NCBI GenBank assembly: GCA_029339195.1
Contig: JAPTJF010000141.1
Span: 62,001-126,000, forward strand
Reading direction: 5' to 3'
Source: Micractinium sp. NFX-FRZ
Lineage: Eukaryota; Chlorophyta; Trebouxiophyceae; Chlorellales; Chlorellaceae
Length of the DNA stretch: 64,000 nt
The notes under the pieces are model-generated. The model was not told the origin of the DNA. It did not search any database and worked only from the letters and a program-made list of their open reading frames with translations. Below, piece by piece: positions 24,206-34,547 of this stretch (the stretch's first letter is position 1; every line of letters begins with the position of its first letter). A program made the position numbers and the translations under genes.

Positions 24206-24485
24206 GGTTTTGGAAGGCGTTGGGTTTGGTGGGAAACAAAGGCAATTCAACACGCGCCATCGCTCCCCATTTCACTTGCAGCTCAGACTGCCTTGTTGGC
24301 ATGCTTCGTGTCGGGTCACAGACTCACACTGCAGGAAGGTCTCATCCAGTGGCAGCACGGAGGAATGTGATGGTCAAGTGAGCACATGTCAATTTAACAG
24401 CATATCACATCTCAGAAAACTGAATGGGAAGAGGACAGTCGTGGGCAAGGGCCGGGACACAGGAACCGCACGCGGCGCCCTGCCC
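24206..24485. other. Tandem spacer upstream of the 98-aa gene
   Basis: 280 bases between the stop of the 563-aa plastid protein gene and the start of the 98-aa gene, both on minus. It holds one 3' UTR and one promoter; nothing specific recognised. Confidence 0.45.
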
Positions 24486-27199
24486 TCACGCCCCCTGCGC
24501 CCGCTCCCCCTGCTGCTCCCCCTGCTGCTGCCCCGCCAGCGCCTGCACCGCCTGCGCCGCCGCGGCCGCCGCCTGCCCCGCCAGCTCCTGCTGCAGCGCC
24601 GGCATGACCAGGTCGGGGTCAAACCCTAGCAGCTCCGCCACCAGGGCCGCCAGGCTGGCGTCCACAGACCCAAACTCCAAAAAGATGGCCTTCCGGAACT
24701 CCAGCCCCGTCTGCTTGACCACCCCTGCTGCCACTAGCTCAGCCTCGGCGCTGCCAGCTGGCAGGGGGAAGGCCTGGAGGGCACCCGCCACGCGGACCAG
24801 GGCTAGCAGGAGGTCGCCCTGGTTTCCCGACCGGAAGGCGGCCTCGGCGTCAATCAGCGCGGCCCGGCAGACGGCGGCCACCTCAGCGTGCACGATGACC
24901 ACAGCGCGCGCGTCGGGCACGCCCAAATCGTGCGCCAAGCCGCACACAAACCTGCGGAAGGGCAGGCGGGGAGGGTGGGCGGGGAGGGTGGGGTTGATAC
25001 AGGTGAGTGCGGGTGGGTGTGCAGGGGTGCGGTGCGGTGCGGCTGGTGCAGTAGAAGGGAGGCAGCTGTCCCTGCCGCGGTGCGTCCACAGCCATCCTCT
25101 CCCTTCCTTCTGTGTTGTTGCTCTCACTTGTTTGGCTTGTCGCCCCCCAGCATCGCATACTGCCCCTCCTGGGCGGCAGCGATGGCGGCGCGCACGGCGG
25201 CGCGCAGCATCGCATCCCGCCCCGACTCGGTGCGCGGCTTGACCTGCCGGAGTGGAGGGGAGGGGGCAGGCACATGCAGCAGGAAGTTTGGAGGGCGCAG
25301 GCAAGCACACAAGCAAGAGGGGTGGGTGGAGTGGTAAGGTAGCAAAGCGAGGAAAGGGCCAGATGCATGCAGGACAGGGGTGTGCTTGCAGGGGCTAAGC
25401 TGCTGGCCCGCCGGCTTGACAAGCTTAACAAGTGGCATGATGGCAAGCCAGACATGGCACGCTGTGTTGCAACAAATGCAAGGGGGGCGGGCCCGCACCT
25501 GGTAGCCGCCCGCCTCCTGGCACAGCGTGCGCAGCGTGACCAGGGCGCTCAGCGGGTAGTCCAGGCCCTGCACCGGGGGAGGGGAGGGGAGCAGCCATGC
25601 GTGAGGCATGCATGCATGGGAGGGTGGGGCGGCATGAGCAAGCGTGCCTGGCAGCCTGGGCCCCACATTGCCCGGCCTACAATGCCTCCAATCAATCACC
25701 ATGCCCCGCCCCACCACATGGGAAAGAAGGACATCACACGCCCCCACCTTGAGCATCTTGGCGTCTTCCAGCTGGCGCAGCACCACCCGCGCCTGCCGCT
25801 GCAGCTCCTCTTTCCGCGTCATGGGGGCGTACACGAGGAAGCTGGGGGGCTTCCACCAGCTGGGCAGATCCGCCTGCTGTGGTTGCTGCTTTGCCCCGCT
25901 GGCGGTGGCCCATGGGCTGGCAGCGGCTGCGGTGGTGGCACCACTGCCGCTGCCTGCTGGGCCTGCTGTGGTTGCTGCTGCTGCTGCTGACTTGGAGGCT
26001 GCATACGCGGCCTCCGCCTCGCCAGCGCTCTCGTCCTCAAACAGGGGGCGGGGGGCCTTGGGCGCCAGCTCAGCATCCGGAATGAACACCATCTTGCCCC
26101 CCAACGAGCGGTCGCGCACCCAGCGGCCGCGCTCCCCGCGCGGCCCGCTGCCCCAGGGCAGCCGCAGGTTGCGCCCAAACAGCACCAGCAGCAGCAGGCC
26201 GCCGGCTGCGGCCAGCGGGAGCCAGCCCCAGGGGGAAGGGGTGGGGGGGCCGCCGCCGCCGTAGGTCTGGCGACGGTCTGCCTGTATGCCGGCAGAGTAC
26301 TGTGGGTGGGACCGGGGGTGCGGGGAGGGAAATGGGAGGGAGGGCGGCATGCAGGGGTTGAGGGGTAGCACAAGTGGGGGAGCATGCGGCGTGCGGGCGG
26401 GTGGGCTGGTGGCAAACCGGCGGATTGGCAGGCAGGCAAGTGGGCAGCAATGCGATGCTGGCAGGAAGGACACTGCTCACCACTGCCGAGTCTCCCCGCC
26501 ACAGGCGCTGCAGGCCCGCCTGGGCCGAGTGGACAATCTGCTGCAGCTGCCCCGTGGGCGCCGCCTGCTGCGCTGCCTGCCGCTCCGCGGCCGCCTGCGC
26601 CGCCTGCTGCCTCTGAGCCGCCTTGCGCGTCGCTGCCTGCAAGGCAAGCGATGCAGGGAGCAGGATGAAACCACCTGTCTTCAGGCGATGGCAGTTGTCA
26701 GGCGGCAACAGAAAGCTCAGCAACCAGCAGAGTACTAGCCCACTGAAGTGCACACTCGGTGCCGGTGGACTGGTCATGCACGGCGACGGTTAGTGCTGCA
26801 ACACCCGCCATCCCTACCCTGGCCCCCTCACCCCGCCCCAGACCCAGCTCCCGAACTATATCATACCTGCTTGGGCGTCTCTTCTGTCACATACACCTCG
26901 CGCAGGCGGCTCTGGGTGTGCCGCCGTGGCTGCCAACTGCCTGTGGCAGCCGCCTGCGCCGACGACGCGGGCAGGCAGGCCAGCACTGCGTTGGCAGCGG
27001 TTGCCAGCATCACAGCCTTCACAGTCAGCACTGCCAGGCTGTCTTGCTCGCTGCCAGAGGGCCCCGCTGGCTGGCCGCTGCCCTGCTGCTGGCTGCACTG
27101 CACCGGCCGCCCGCCCCGCCGGCGAGCAGGCAGCGGCGGTGTGCCCGCCGCTGCCCGCCCAAGCGCGCGATGAGCATGCGGCAGCCTGCAGTGTTGCAT
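24486..27199 (-). CDS. Predicted plastid membrane protein of unknown function, 563 aa
   Basis: Six exons: 27199-26867, 26636-26481, 26299-25748, 25567-25499, 25243-25128 and 24951-24486; phases agree throughout. The N-terminus is Arg/Ala-rich with few acidic residues, like a chloroplast transit peptide. It is followed near 80-100 by a hydrophobic stretch ending in SSAQA, a thylakoid-type AxA cleavage pattern. A second hydrophobic segment (WGWLPLAAAGGLLLLVLFG, near 190-206) is a probable membrane anchor. The C-terminal half is soluble and helical, with conserved-looking blocks (WWKPPSFLVYAPMTRKEELQ, YPLSALVTLRTLCQEAGGYQ, GLAHDLGVPDARAVVIVHAE). It reminds me of plant plastid proteins without a named domain, but I cannot assign a function. 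The first ATG after an upstream in-frame region was chosen as start. Confidence 0.8.
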
Positions 27200-27448
27200 G
27201 CTGCAGTCACGAGACCTCCTGTGGTCCGGGAAACTCCCTGCGGCGCCGCGACAACCCCGAGAACACAACTAGGCAGGCCTCAGGGGAAGCTGGCGCTCTG
27301 CACAAGCGCACTAAGAGACGATCTCGACAGCCGCAAGGCGTGCGATGGACGCGGCAGTTTCTGAGCGGGCTGCATGGAGCTTGGCCACAGCATCGCCCAG
27401 CACGCTTGTCAGGGCGAAGATCAACTTGCAGCGCTTTGTTGGAGCAGT
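27200..27448. promoter_or_regulatory. Divergent spacer between two plastid-protein genes
   Basis: Only 249 bases separate the start codons of the 563-aa plastid protein and the rhodanese, so a shared bidirectional promoter for two plastid-targeted products is likely. No TATA box recognised. Confidence 0.5.
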
Positions 27449-29750
27449 ATGATGGAGCGCGCAACAGCAGGCCTGGCTGCGCAGCTGCCCGCCTTCACTG
27501 GCCAGCGCAGGGCTCCCCGCTCGGTGCTGGCTGTGCGGGCTGCCAGCAGCAAGGAGCCGCAGGGCGGGTGGAAATTCGATGGTTCGATGCAGGTGGGCGA
27601 TTCGATGCAGGTGGACGCGAATTGAGGGCCGATGCGTGGGAGGAGGGTGCCTGCTGGGCTTAGCGGCCGCCGCTGCCGCTGCCAGCGCCGTCCGCTCAAA
27701 GCGCAGCCGCAAGTCAACCGCACAATGTGAGTCCCCCCCCCCCCCCTTCTTCATCCACCTGTGCAGCGCTGGGTGCGGGATGACCGGCTGGCGGGCAAGA
27801 GCCTCACAACTGTGACGCCACTGAGGTGAGCAATTCGTCTCCGCTCATGGGGCGGGCCGCACGCCACGGTGCAGGCAGATATGATCGCGGTGGCGGTGCA
27901 AACTGAGAACGTGCCTTCCTCCACCCGTTATGCTGCGCCGCCCCTGCTTGCAGCGGCACCTCCTGCACCAAGTGGCCAGTGATGCTGGCTACCTGCTACA
28001 CTGCCCCCTGCCTGTGCCTCACTACCATGCTGTGTGCTGTGCTGCGCCTTATTATTCACTCCCGTTCATTTGCGTGCAGCGGCACCTCGTACACCGTGTG
28101 GCCGGTGATGTGGGACTACCTGAACCGCAAGGGGCTGAAGCAGGTGGAGGAGGAGGCGGCGCTGGCGCTGGTGAAGAAGGGGGCGGTGGTGGTCGATGTG
28201 CGGCTGGCCAGCGACTTCCGGGTGAGCTGGTGGGCTGGGGCTGGGGCAAAGGTGGCGGTGGTGAAGTGTGCGGCGCGGGGCACGTGCCTGCATACCTGCC
28301 AGCCTGCCCGCCTGCTCTCTCTTTCTTGCCCAATGGTGGATCGAACAAGCAAGTAGTGGCCTGGCCGGCCATGCCTGCTGCAGAAGAAGATCGTTGACGG
28401 AGCCCTGAGCCTGCCCACCTGACTCTTACAGATTCATACAGCCACATCCCCCGCCTGGCCTCCAGTGAAAGGCCGCATCCTCCTGCCTGTCATATGTGCA
28501 TATGTCGCCTGCAGAAGGAGCACATTGAGGGGGCCGTGAGCGTGCCCATGTTCCGGGAGACGGCGGGCAACGCGGGGTGGGACAAAGTGAAGCGGGTGAG
28601 TGAGTGAGGGCGCTGGGCACGCTGTGCCGTGCTGTGCTGTGCTACGCTGGGAGGGGAGCAGGCACGGCCTGGCAGCAAAGCAGGTCGAGGCCAGGCCTCC
28701 CGGTGCGCCTGGGCATAGACCTGTTGTGCTGAAGCCCTTGGGACGCCCTCTTCACCAGGCGCAGCTTTCCTGCCGCCGGCCGCCCCCGGCCACCCAACCC
28801 CAATCGCACCCTGCCTTTACACCTTTCCTGCGCAGTTTGTGATGGGAAGCCTGGCCATGAAGGCCACGGAGCGCGACCCCAACTTCCTGGACAACTTCCA
28901 GGCGGCAGTGAAGAACAAGCGGACGCAGGGTGGGGCAGGGGGCGGGCCGGCGGGGGTTAGTCCAGGGGTTGGGGTGGGTGTGCAGCGGGTAGGCTCGAAT
29001 GTTGTGTGTGTGTGTGCATGCGTGCGTGTGCAGGCTGTTGATGGCGAGTCAGCAGGGGGTGGTGGTGATCGGGTGGGCATGCAGAGGGTGAGTTCGGAGG
29101 CTGTGTGTGTGTAGACCGTACTGGGACCCTGGGTGCCCACCAGCTGCCCCGCCTCGCCCGTTCCGACGTGCATTGATCATTGCTGGTGCCTGTGTGGTGC
29201 AGCACGCTCAGCTCAGTGTTGTGCAGGTGCCCTCCTCCTGGGCACACACCAGTGTGCTGACCCACTGCCTGCCTGCAGTCATCATCATGACATGAGCAGT
29301 GGGCAGCAGGGCCCCTGCTGCTGCACAGGTGCCTACATTGAAGCGTTTCTGCTTGCCCCACCTGCCTGCAGTGATCGTGGCGTGCGCGGTGGGCGGCACC
29401 CTGGACACTGTCGTGCGTGTCGCCTCCACCGGCAAGTCTGCCAGGGACCCGGACCGCGCGTTTGGGCGGGAGACGCGCAGCTTGAAGGCGTGCTACGAGC
29501 TCATGCAGGCGGGCTACAGCAACGTGAGTGTGCTGCGTGTGCTACCTACCTGGCTTGCCCTGCCCGGCCGCCTGCATCAGCTGGCGGGCCTCGGCGCTGC
29601 CTTTGTCCCTGTGTGCCCAACGTGCTCGGCCTGCACGTGTCCGACAACCAATCCCATCCCTGCCCCACCCCACTGCCTCCTCAGGTGGTTCACCTCAAGG
29701 GCGGGCTCAGCTCCTGGCGGTACAACGGGTATCCCACCGAGAGCTCGTGA
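27449..29750 (+). CDS. Chloroplast rhodanese-domain protein (STR10/STR14-like)
   Basis: Seven exons: 27449-27592, 27767-27825, 28080-28221, 28515-28595, 28836-28929, 29372-29523 and 29685-29750, about 245 aa. A short basic, Ala/Ser-rich leader with VLAVRAASS suggests a chloroplast transit peptide. The rhodanese fold follows: VVVDVRLASDF, EHIEGAVSVPMFRE, and the active-site loop IVACAVGGT with Cys near 178. It ends with SRSL-type RSLKACYELMQAGYSNV and HLKGGLSSW. The pattern and the long insert between strand and active site resemble Arabidopsis STR10/STR14. Active rhodaneses transfer sulfane sulfur; this plant group is mostly uncharacterised, and no CDC25-like loop length is claimed. Introns carry decayed copies of three exon edges. 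Confidence 0.93.
28618..28646. repeat. Short TGCTG pentamer repeat in a rhodanese intron
   Basis: GCTGTGCCGTGCTGTGCTGTG-type pentamers just after the donor of exon 28515-28595. Same type as the repeats at 2961 and 47795. Confidence 0.7.
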
Positions 29751-30281
29751 GGAAAGCTTACAAAAGAACCACGGCACCCCGCCGTGGGACCTCTCCGATG
29801 CTTCCTATGGGCAAGCAGGCAATGGCGGAAAGCCACTGTCGAGCTGCCGCCGGCTTGCACTCTCTGCCAGCGCATGCCGCAGCAGCGCGGCAGGAGGCAG
29901 CACCTAGTCAAAGGACGGGCCGCCACGTCGCTTTGCCTCCCAAAACCGAATGACTCCTCGCCCAGTTGCCCAGCTGCCATGGTTGGACAGAGCTGGGCAC
30001 CAGCAGACCCCTGTCCCACCTGATCCGCCTCTACCGCCCCCCTGTGTATCTATTGTACCGCCTGCCCTCCTGCTCAGCGCACTGCTCTCTCTGCCACCCC
30101 GGCCGCCACCAACTCAATGCAATTCAATGCGCTCCATTTGATGTGACGCAACGCCGTTTCGCAAGCCTCTTTGATGTACAAGCAGCCTGCTCTTCATCTG
30201 AGGCCGACAGAAGGCAGGGCGGGTCGGGGCTGAGAGAGGGGCGGCGCCAGCAGTGCCGGCGCACATCTGCCGGCATGCGCC
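29751..30281. other. Convergent intergenic region
   Basis: About 530 bases between the rhodanese and VPS37 stops. A minus-strand TGTAA (TTACA at 29758-29762) lies 520 bases beyond the VPS37 stop, just past the rhodanese stop. Nothing else recognised. Confidence 0.5.
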
Positions 30282-32639
30282 TCACTGCCGCCCCAGCGAC
30301 GGCAGCGTCTGCTGCGCCGCCTGCAGCTTCAAGTCTCTCTGGTGGTAGGCCGCCTGTGCTTTGGTGTACCGCTCGACAAACGCCTCCACGCTCAGCTCCC
30401 CGCCGCCCAGCAGGCCCAGCAGGCGCTCCCCCTCCTCCTCCGCCTCACGCGTCGCCTCGCGCAGCCTGCGGGCGGGGCGTGGCGGCAGCACGGGTGCAAC
30501 AACGGGGTTGAGGCGGGGCGGGCAGTGAGCGCTGGGGAGCTTGGCGGGCAGGGCAGCGCTGGCACAAGCAATTGCACTGCTTGGCTGGCAACTAGCCACG
30601 GCAGCATTGAGGAGAGAGCATGAGCCAATGTGCAGCCCCCTCCCTTCCTGCCCGCTAACAGGAGCACCCACACATATCAAATCAAGCACACAAATAGTAG
30701 GAGGCCAGCAGGCACTCCCCACCCGCCCACCCACCGTGTCATGAGCACCTCTGGCGACAGCTTGGCCAGCACCGCCTGCTGGCGCGCCCACTTGGCGTCA
30801 AAAGCGGCCTTCGCCGGCGCATAGTCGGAGGCGCGCACCACTGCCATCTGGTTGCGGATGCCCGCCTGTGAGGGCAGGAGAGGCGGGGCATGAGAAGGTG
30901 AGGTGAGGTGAGGGCAGCGGAGCCGGAAGGAAGGTGGGGGCAGGTGAGGGCATGCCTGCTGCACTGCCTCTGCCTCTGAGCCTATCGGTGGTGCGCTGCA
31001 TGTGCAGGCCACTGGCTTTGCTCGGATTTGACTAGAAGGCAGCGAGCATGCCACCCCATGCCCTCACTGTTGTATGTTGCATGCTGCACAGGCTTTGCAT
31101 GTTGCATGTTGATGCCGCACCCCATGCCCTCACCTGTTCCTCTGCCTGTGCCAGGTTGGCGGCTGCCAGCTCAGCGCTCTCCCGCTTTGCCTTCTCAACC
31201 TCCTGCAAGCGTGGGGTGTGGGCAAGTTGGGTGAGAGGGAAGCAGAGAGGGCAGGAGGAGGCAGAGAACGACGTGGGCAACAGAGACAGGCAGGCAGCCA
31301 GCAGAGGCAGCCAGGAAGCGCGGGCGCGCTGCACAGGCGCTGCACCCGCACCACCACCTGTGTGAGCACACCGCAACACAGCCTGTGAGCTCAGCAGCAC
31401 TGCAAACCTGGGCCAGCCCTCTTGGACACTCCTCTCCCCAGAGCCCCCCAAACCCCACCCAGAGCCGCCCGCCCTGGCCACCCACATGGTCATCAAACGT
31501 CTTGGAAAAGAACCGCATATATGCTGTGGGCTGGGAGCGACCAGCCCCGCCCCATACATGCAAGCACACACACCTGCCAGAGGTTCATCCGCTGCGCCGC
31601 CTGCTGCACCAGCCTCTGGTAGCAGGCTTTGTCCACGAGTGCCTGGCTCAGCTGCTCCTCACTCAGTGCTGCCACCTCTGCAAATGCTGCGGGGATGGCG
31701 GGCCCCTGCGCGCCGCCTGCACTGCCGCTGACAGCTGCCGACCCGCTGGCGGCTGGTGAGATGGACATGTGTGCGGACGACCCTGCTGCGCTCAGCCGCC
31801 CTGCAGACGACTGCGGCCCAAGCGATGGGTGCTGCTGCTGCTGTTGCTGCTGCGATGCCCCCGCGGCCGACTGCTGCTGCGACTGCTGCCCCGGCCGTCC
31901 CGCCTGCTGCTGCGCCGCCTGCTGCGCGCTCGCCTTGGAGGGAGGCAGCGCCGGCTGTCCGCCCAGCCCCTTGAACGCTTCTGCCACCACGGCTGCGAGC
32001 CGTATGCTGGGTGCCCCCCAGCGCTCGAGCAGCGGGAAGGCGAGGCGGCCGATGCTGTCCACCCAGGGGTGCCGCACGGGCGAGGTGATGGAGAGGGCGG
32101 GGCGGTCGGTGGGGAAGGCGGTGGGCAGGGAGATGCGCAGGGAGGTCAGTGTGCCGTCCTGCAGGCGCACGCCCACCTCCAGCAGCGACCTGCATTCGCA
32201 ATAGAGCATTCGTGGTGTGGGGGACGGTGGGGTGGGGGGGCGTCGGCAGGAGCGCAGCGTGAAAGGGGATGCAGTCGACCTGGCCCAAGGAGTCGGCAGA
32301 GAGTAAGCTGAGCGACGCTTCAAAGAGCGCACGATAGGGTAGCCAGGAGCGACAGCTTGAGCGCTGGCGGCAGTGCCGCAAGCCGCCGCCGCCCCGCCCC
32401 TTGCCCGCGCGCCCCGGCTTGCCTGTCGGGGTTGATCGCGCGGCACATGGGCTGCGCCACTAGCAGCTCGTTGACTTGCTGAGCCCGGCTGCAACAGGAG
32501 AAGAACAAGAAGGGGGTGCTGGATCGCGCGACGGCTAGAGACCTCGGAGCGGGCCCCAACGCAATACCTGGATCTCTTCTACTCACTCAAACTGCTGCCC
32601 ATAGTTGCCACCACCTCCCTGCTGCAGTGGTTGCCACAT
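30282..32639 (-). CDS. VPS37: VPS37-like ESCRT-I subunit (UEV-like + Mod_r)
   Basis: Six exons: 32639-32587, 32488-32423, 32189-31574, 31202-31134, 30865-30735 and 30465-30282, about 372 aa. Residues about 20-120 form a UEV-like domain as in VPS37A (LTSLRISLPTAFPTDRPALS, then VRHPWVDSIGRLAF) without an E2 catalytic Cys. A Gln/Ser/Ala-rich linker with poly-Gln follows. From about 235 the Mod_r coiled-coil domain appears: EEQLSQALVDKACYQRLVQQ, EVEKAKRESAELAAANLAQA, LSPEVLMTRLREATREAEEE and FVERYTKAQAAYHQRDLKLQ. VPS37 joins VPS23 and VPS28 in the ESCRT-I stalk for sorting ubiquitylated cargo at endosomes. Intron 32422-32190 uses a GC donor (AG|GCAAGC). Start chosen at the first ATG upstream of the in-phase short exon 1. 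Confidence 0.9.
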
Positions 32640-33117
32640 GTCGCGCCGTGTGAGCACGCAGAGCCTCGCCTAGAGGTTCTGGCAAGCAGAAACTATCGGA
32701 TGTATTCAGCACTTGGTGGGAATGCGACTGAGGCATTGTATACGCACTACTAGAGGCAACCACTGCCACGCTGGAAGTTGTGACATTTTCTTGACACTCA
32801 GGGCAGGCTCTGGGCGCTCGAACTGCTCACAGCAGCTTTCTTGTTACCAGGGAACCGATAGAAGGTACCAACACGCGCAAAGAACAGTTGCAGCGGTGCC
32901 GGCACTGTTGCAACTTGTCCTGCCCGCTGTGCTCCTGAGCTTACTTACGCTCTACAATCGGGAAGAGAAGCGCTTTGATTGACTGTTCGCACCGAGAGTG
33001 CCTCCCTGCAGTCGAGCGACAGGTGAGTTGCAGCGCCCCCACCCGCCTCCCGCCTCCCTTGTGGCGCCAGCGCCCGCCACCTCCCTCAAATTCCCCACTC
33101 TCTTTCCTCCTGCTCAG
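32640..33117. promoter_or_regulatory. Divergent spacer upstream of VPS37 and the 108-aa gene
   Basis: 478 bases that probably contain both promoters. A likely 5' UTR intron of the plus-strand gene spans 33023-33117 (donor GTGAGT, acceptor CTCAG directly before the ATG). Confidence 0.5.
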
Positions 33118-33913
33118 ATGGAGCTGGCGCCGGTCACCACCGTGCTTGGTGCTGCAGCGGCACGCCTGGCGGAGCTCAACAAACTGGTGAGTTGCGGGTG
33201 TGGTCGGCACTGAGCCCTCCTCCACTGGCTCCTCCCACTAGCCACCGTCATAAGCCAAGCACACACGCACATTGTTGTAATAAGCACGGCACGTCCCCCC
33301 CCGGGCAACTCCACCTCCCCGCAGGCGCAGGAGGGCGACCGGCAGAAGCTGTGGACGGCAGCGCTGGAGATGCGTCTGGGCCAGCTGGCGGCGGAGCGGG
33401 GCAGCCGAGAGGCAGCTGCCGAGGCGATCATGGCAGCCAGGCAGCAGGAGCTGGACAGGTGGGAGGGCAGCACGGGGGCTCGTGGTCGCCGTGTGTTTTA
33501 CTAATCCACGTGAAGCGCACTTGTTGGAAGCCAGGCAGCAGGACTGGGCAGGCTGGAGGGCACTGGCAGACGAGCGTGGAGGACCAGCCTCTCAGGCTGG
33601 GCACAAGCATGTGCTGCCTGCCACAAATGAAGTGTGCTGGGTGGCCAGGAGGTCGACCAGATGCCGGACAGGGGCCCACATATCCGCCCTACGCAGGCAT
33701 CATCTGCACTGCACAGGCATGGCATGACTGTGCGGCAAGGGCACGCTCGGCCGTAAACCGCTCCGCATGTGTCCCGCCGCCTGCTGCAGGCTGCTGGAAG
33801 GGGAGCAGGGCACGGCGGCACACCAGAGGGGGCAGCAGGCGGGACCGGATGGTGCTGCTGTGGACGCCGCGCTCCCCAGCCCCCTTGCCTCTCCCGTCAG
33901 CCGCACAGGCTGA
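33118..33913 (+). CDS. Small predicted coiled-coil protein, 108 aa
   Basis: Three coding exons: 33118-33186, 33325-33458 and 33790-33913; the ATG immediately follows the acceptor of a probable 5' UTR intron. The first 75 residues are Ala/Leu/Glu-rich and strongly helical (LGAAAARLAELNKLAQEGDR, WTAALEMRLGQLAAERGS, AIMAARQQELDRLLEGEQ). The last 35 residues are Gly/Pro/Ser-rich and likely disordered. No signal peptide, membrane segment or known motif. Short helical proteins of this type are often subunits of larger complexes, but I have no evidence for a partner. Splice phases agree, which supports a real gene. Confidence 0.6.
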
Positions 33914-34547
33914 GCAGCTGCTGTTTGCTCAACCGTGCACCTAGCTAGCAGGGAGCCTCGAGCTCACCTTTCCCAGACCAGAGCACCCTGAGGTGCAACC
34001 AACAACCAAATGGCAACCGCCTGGCCCCTGCCTGCTCACGCTCATGCTGTACATTAGCCTCCTCCCCCTGCCCTCCCTTGGGTGCCCAGCCTGTTTTTGT
34101 TCCGCAGTTGAACTGTACACTAGCTTGGCCTCCCCTGTTTTTGGCGCCCTTGCAAATATTGTTCTTGTTTGTTAAACCGCTGCACACACTGTTGACACAC
34201 ACAAGCAGCAGGCGGGAGCTGGCCGCTTGCCTCTTCCTAGCTCAGGTCTCAGAGCAGCCAGACATTGATGTTTGCATGCGGAGGGAGGCGCGCATTTTGG
34301 AGCGTGCAACGTGTGCAACGGTGCACCTACCACGTTAGTGGTGAGCACGGCAGGACGGGGCAGCCAAGCTGGCTGACTGGCGAGGAGTGCGCTGCCAGCG
34401 GGGGCGGTCTATCAAAGAGGAAGTCAATAGGTAGAGGGTGATATGTGTGTGTGGGGTGGGAGGGGGTGGGGGTGGGGGGGGCGATATGGGTGGGTAGTCA
34501 CGAGCCATGGCACATTCGGCAGCTCACAGGCTGTGGCTGTGGGCAGT
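33914..34547. other. Convergent intergenic region with G-rich tract
   Basis: About 630 bases between two stops. Positions 34443-34497 hold several runs of three or more G on the plus strand (potential G-quadruplex). No coding signal. Confidence 0.5.

Noticed and set aside
23745..24629. 294-aa plus-strand open frame
   Set aside because: Antisense to the 98-aa gene and to the last exon of the plastid protein; no domain support.
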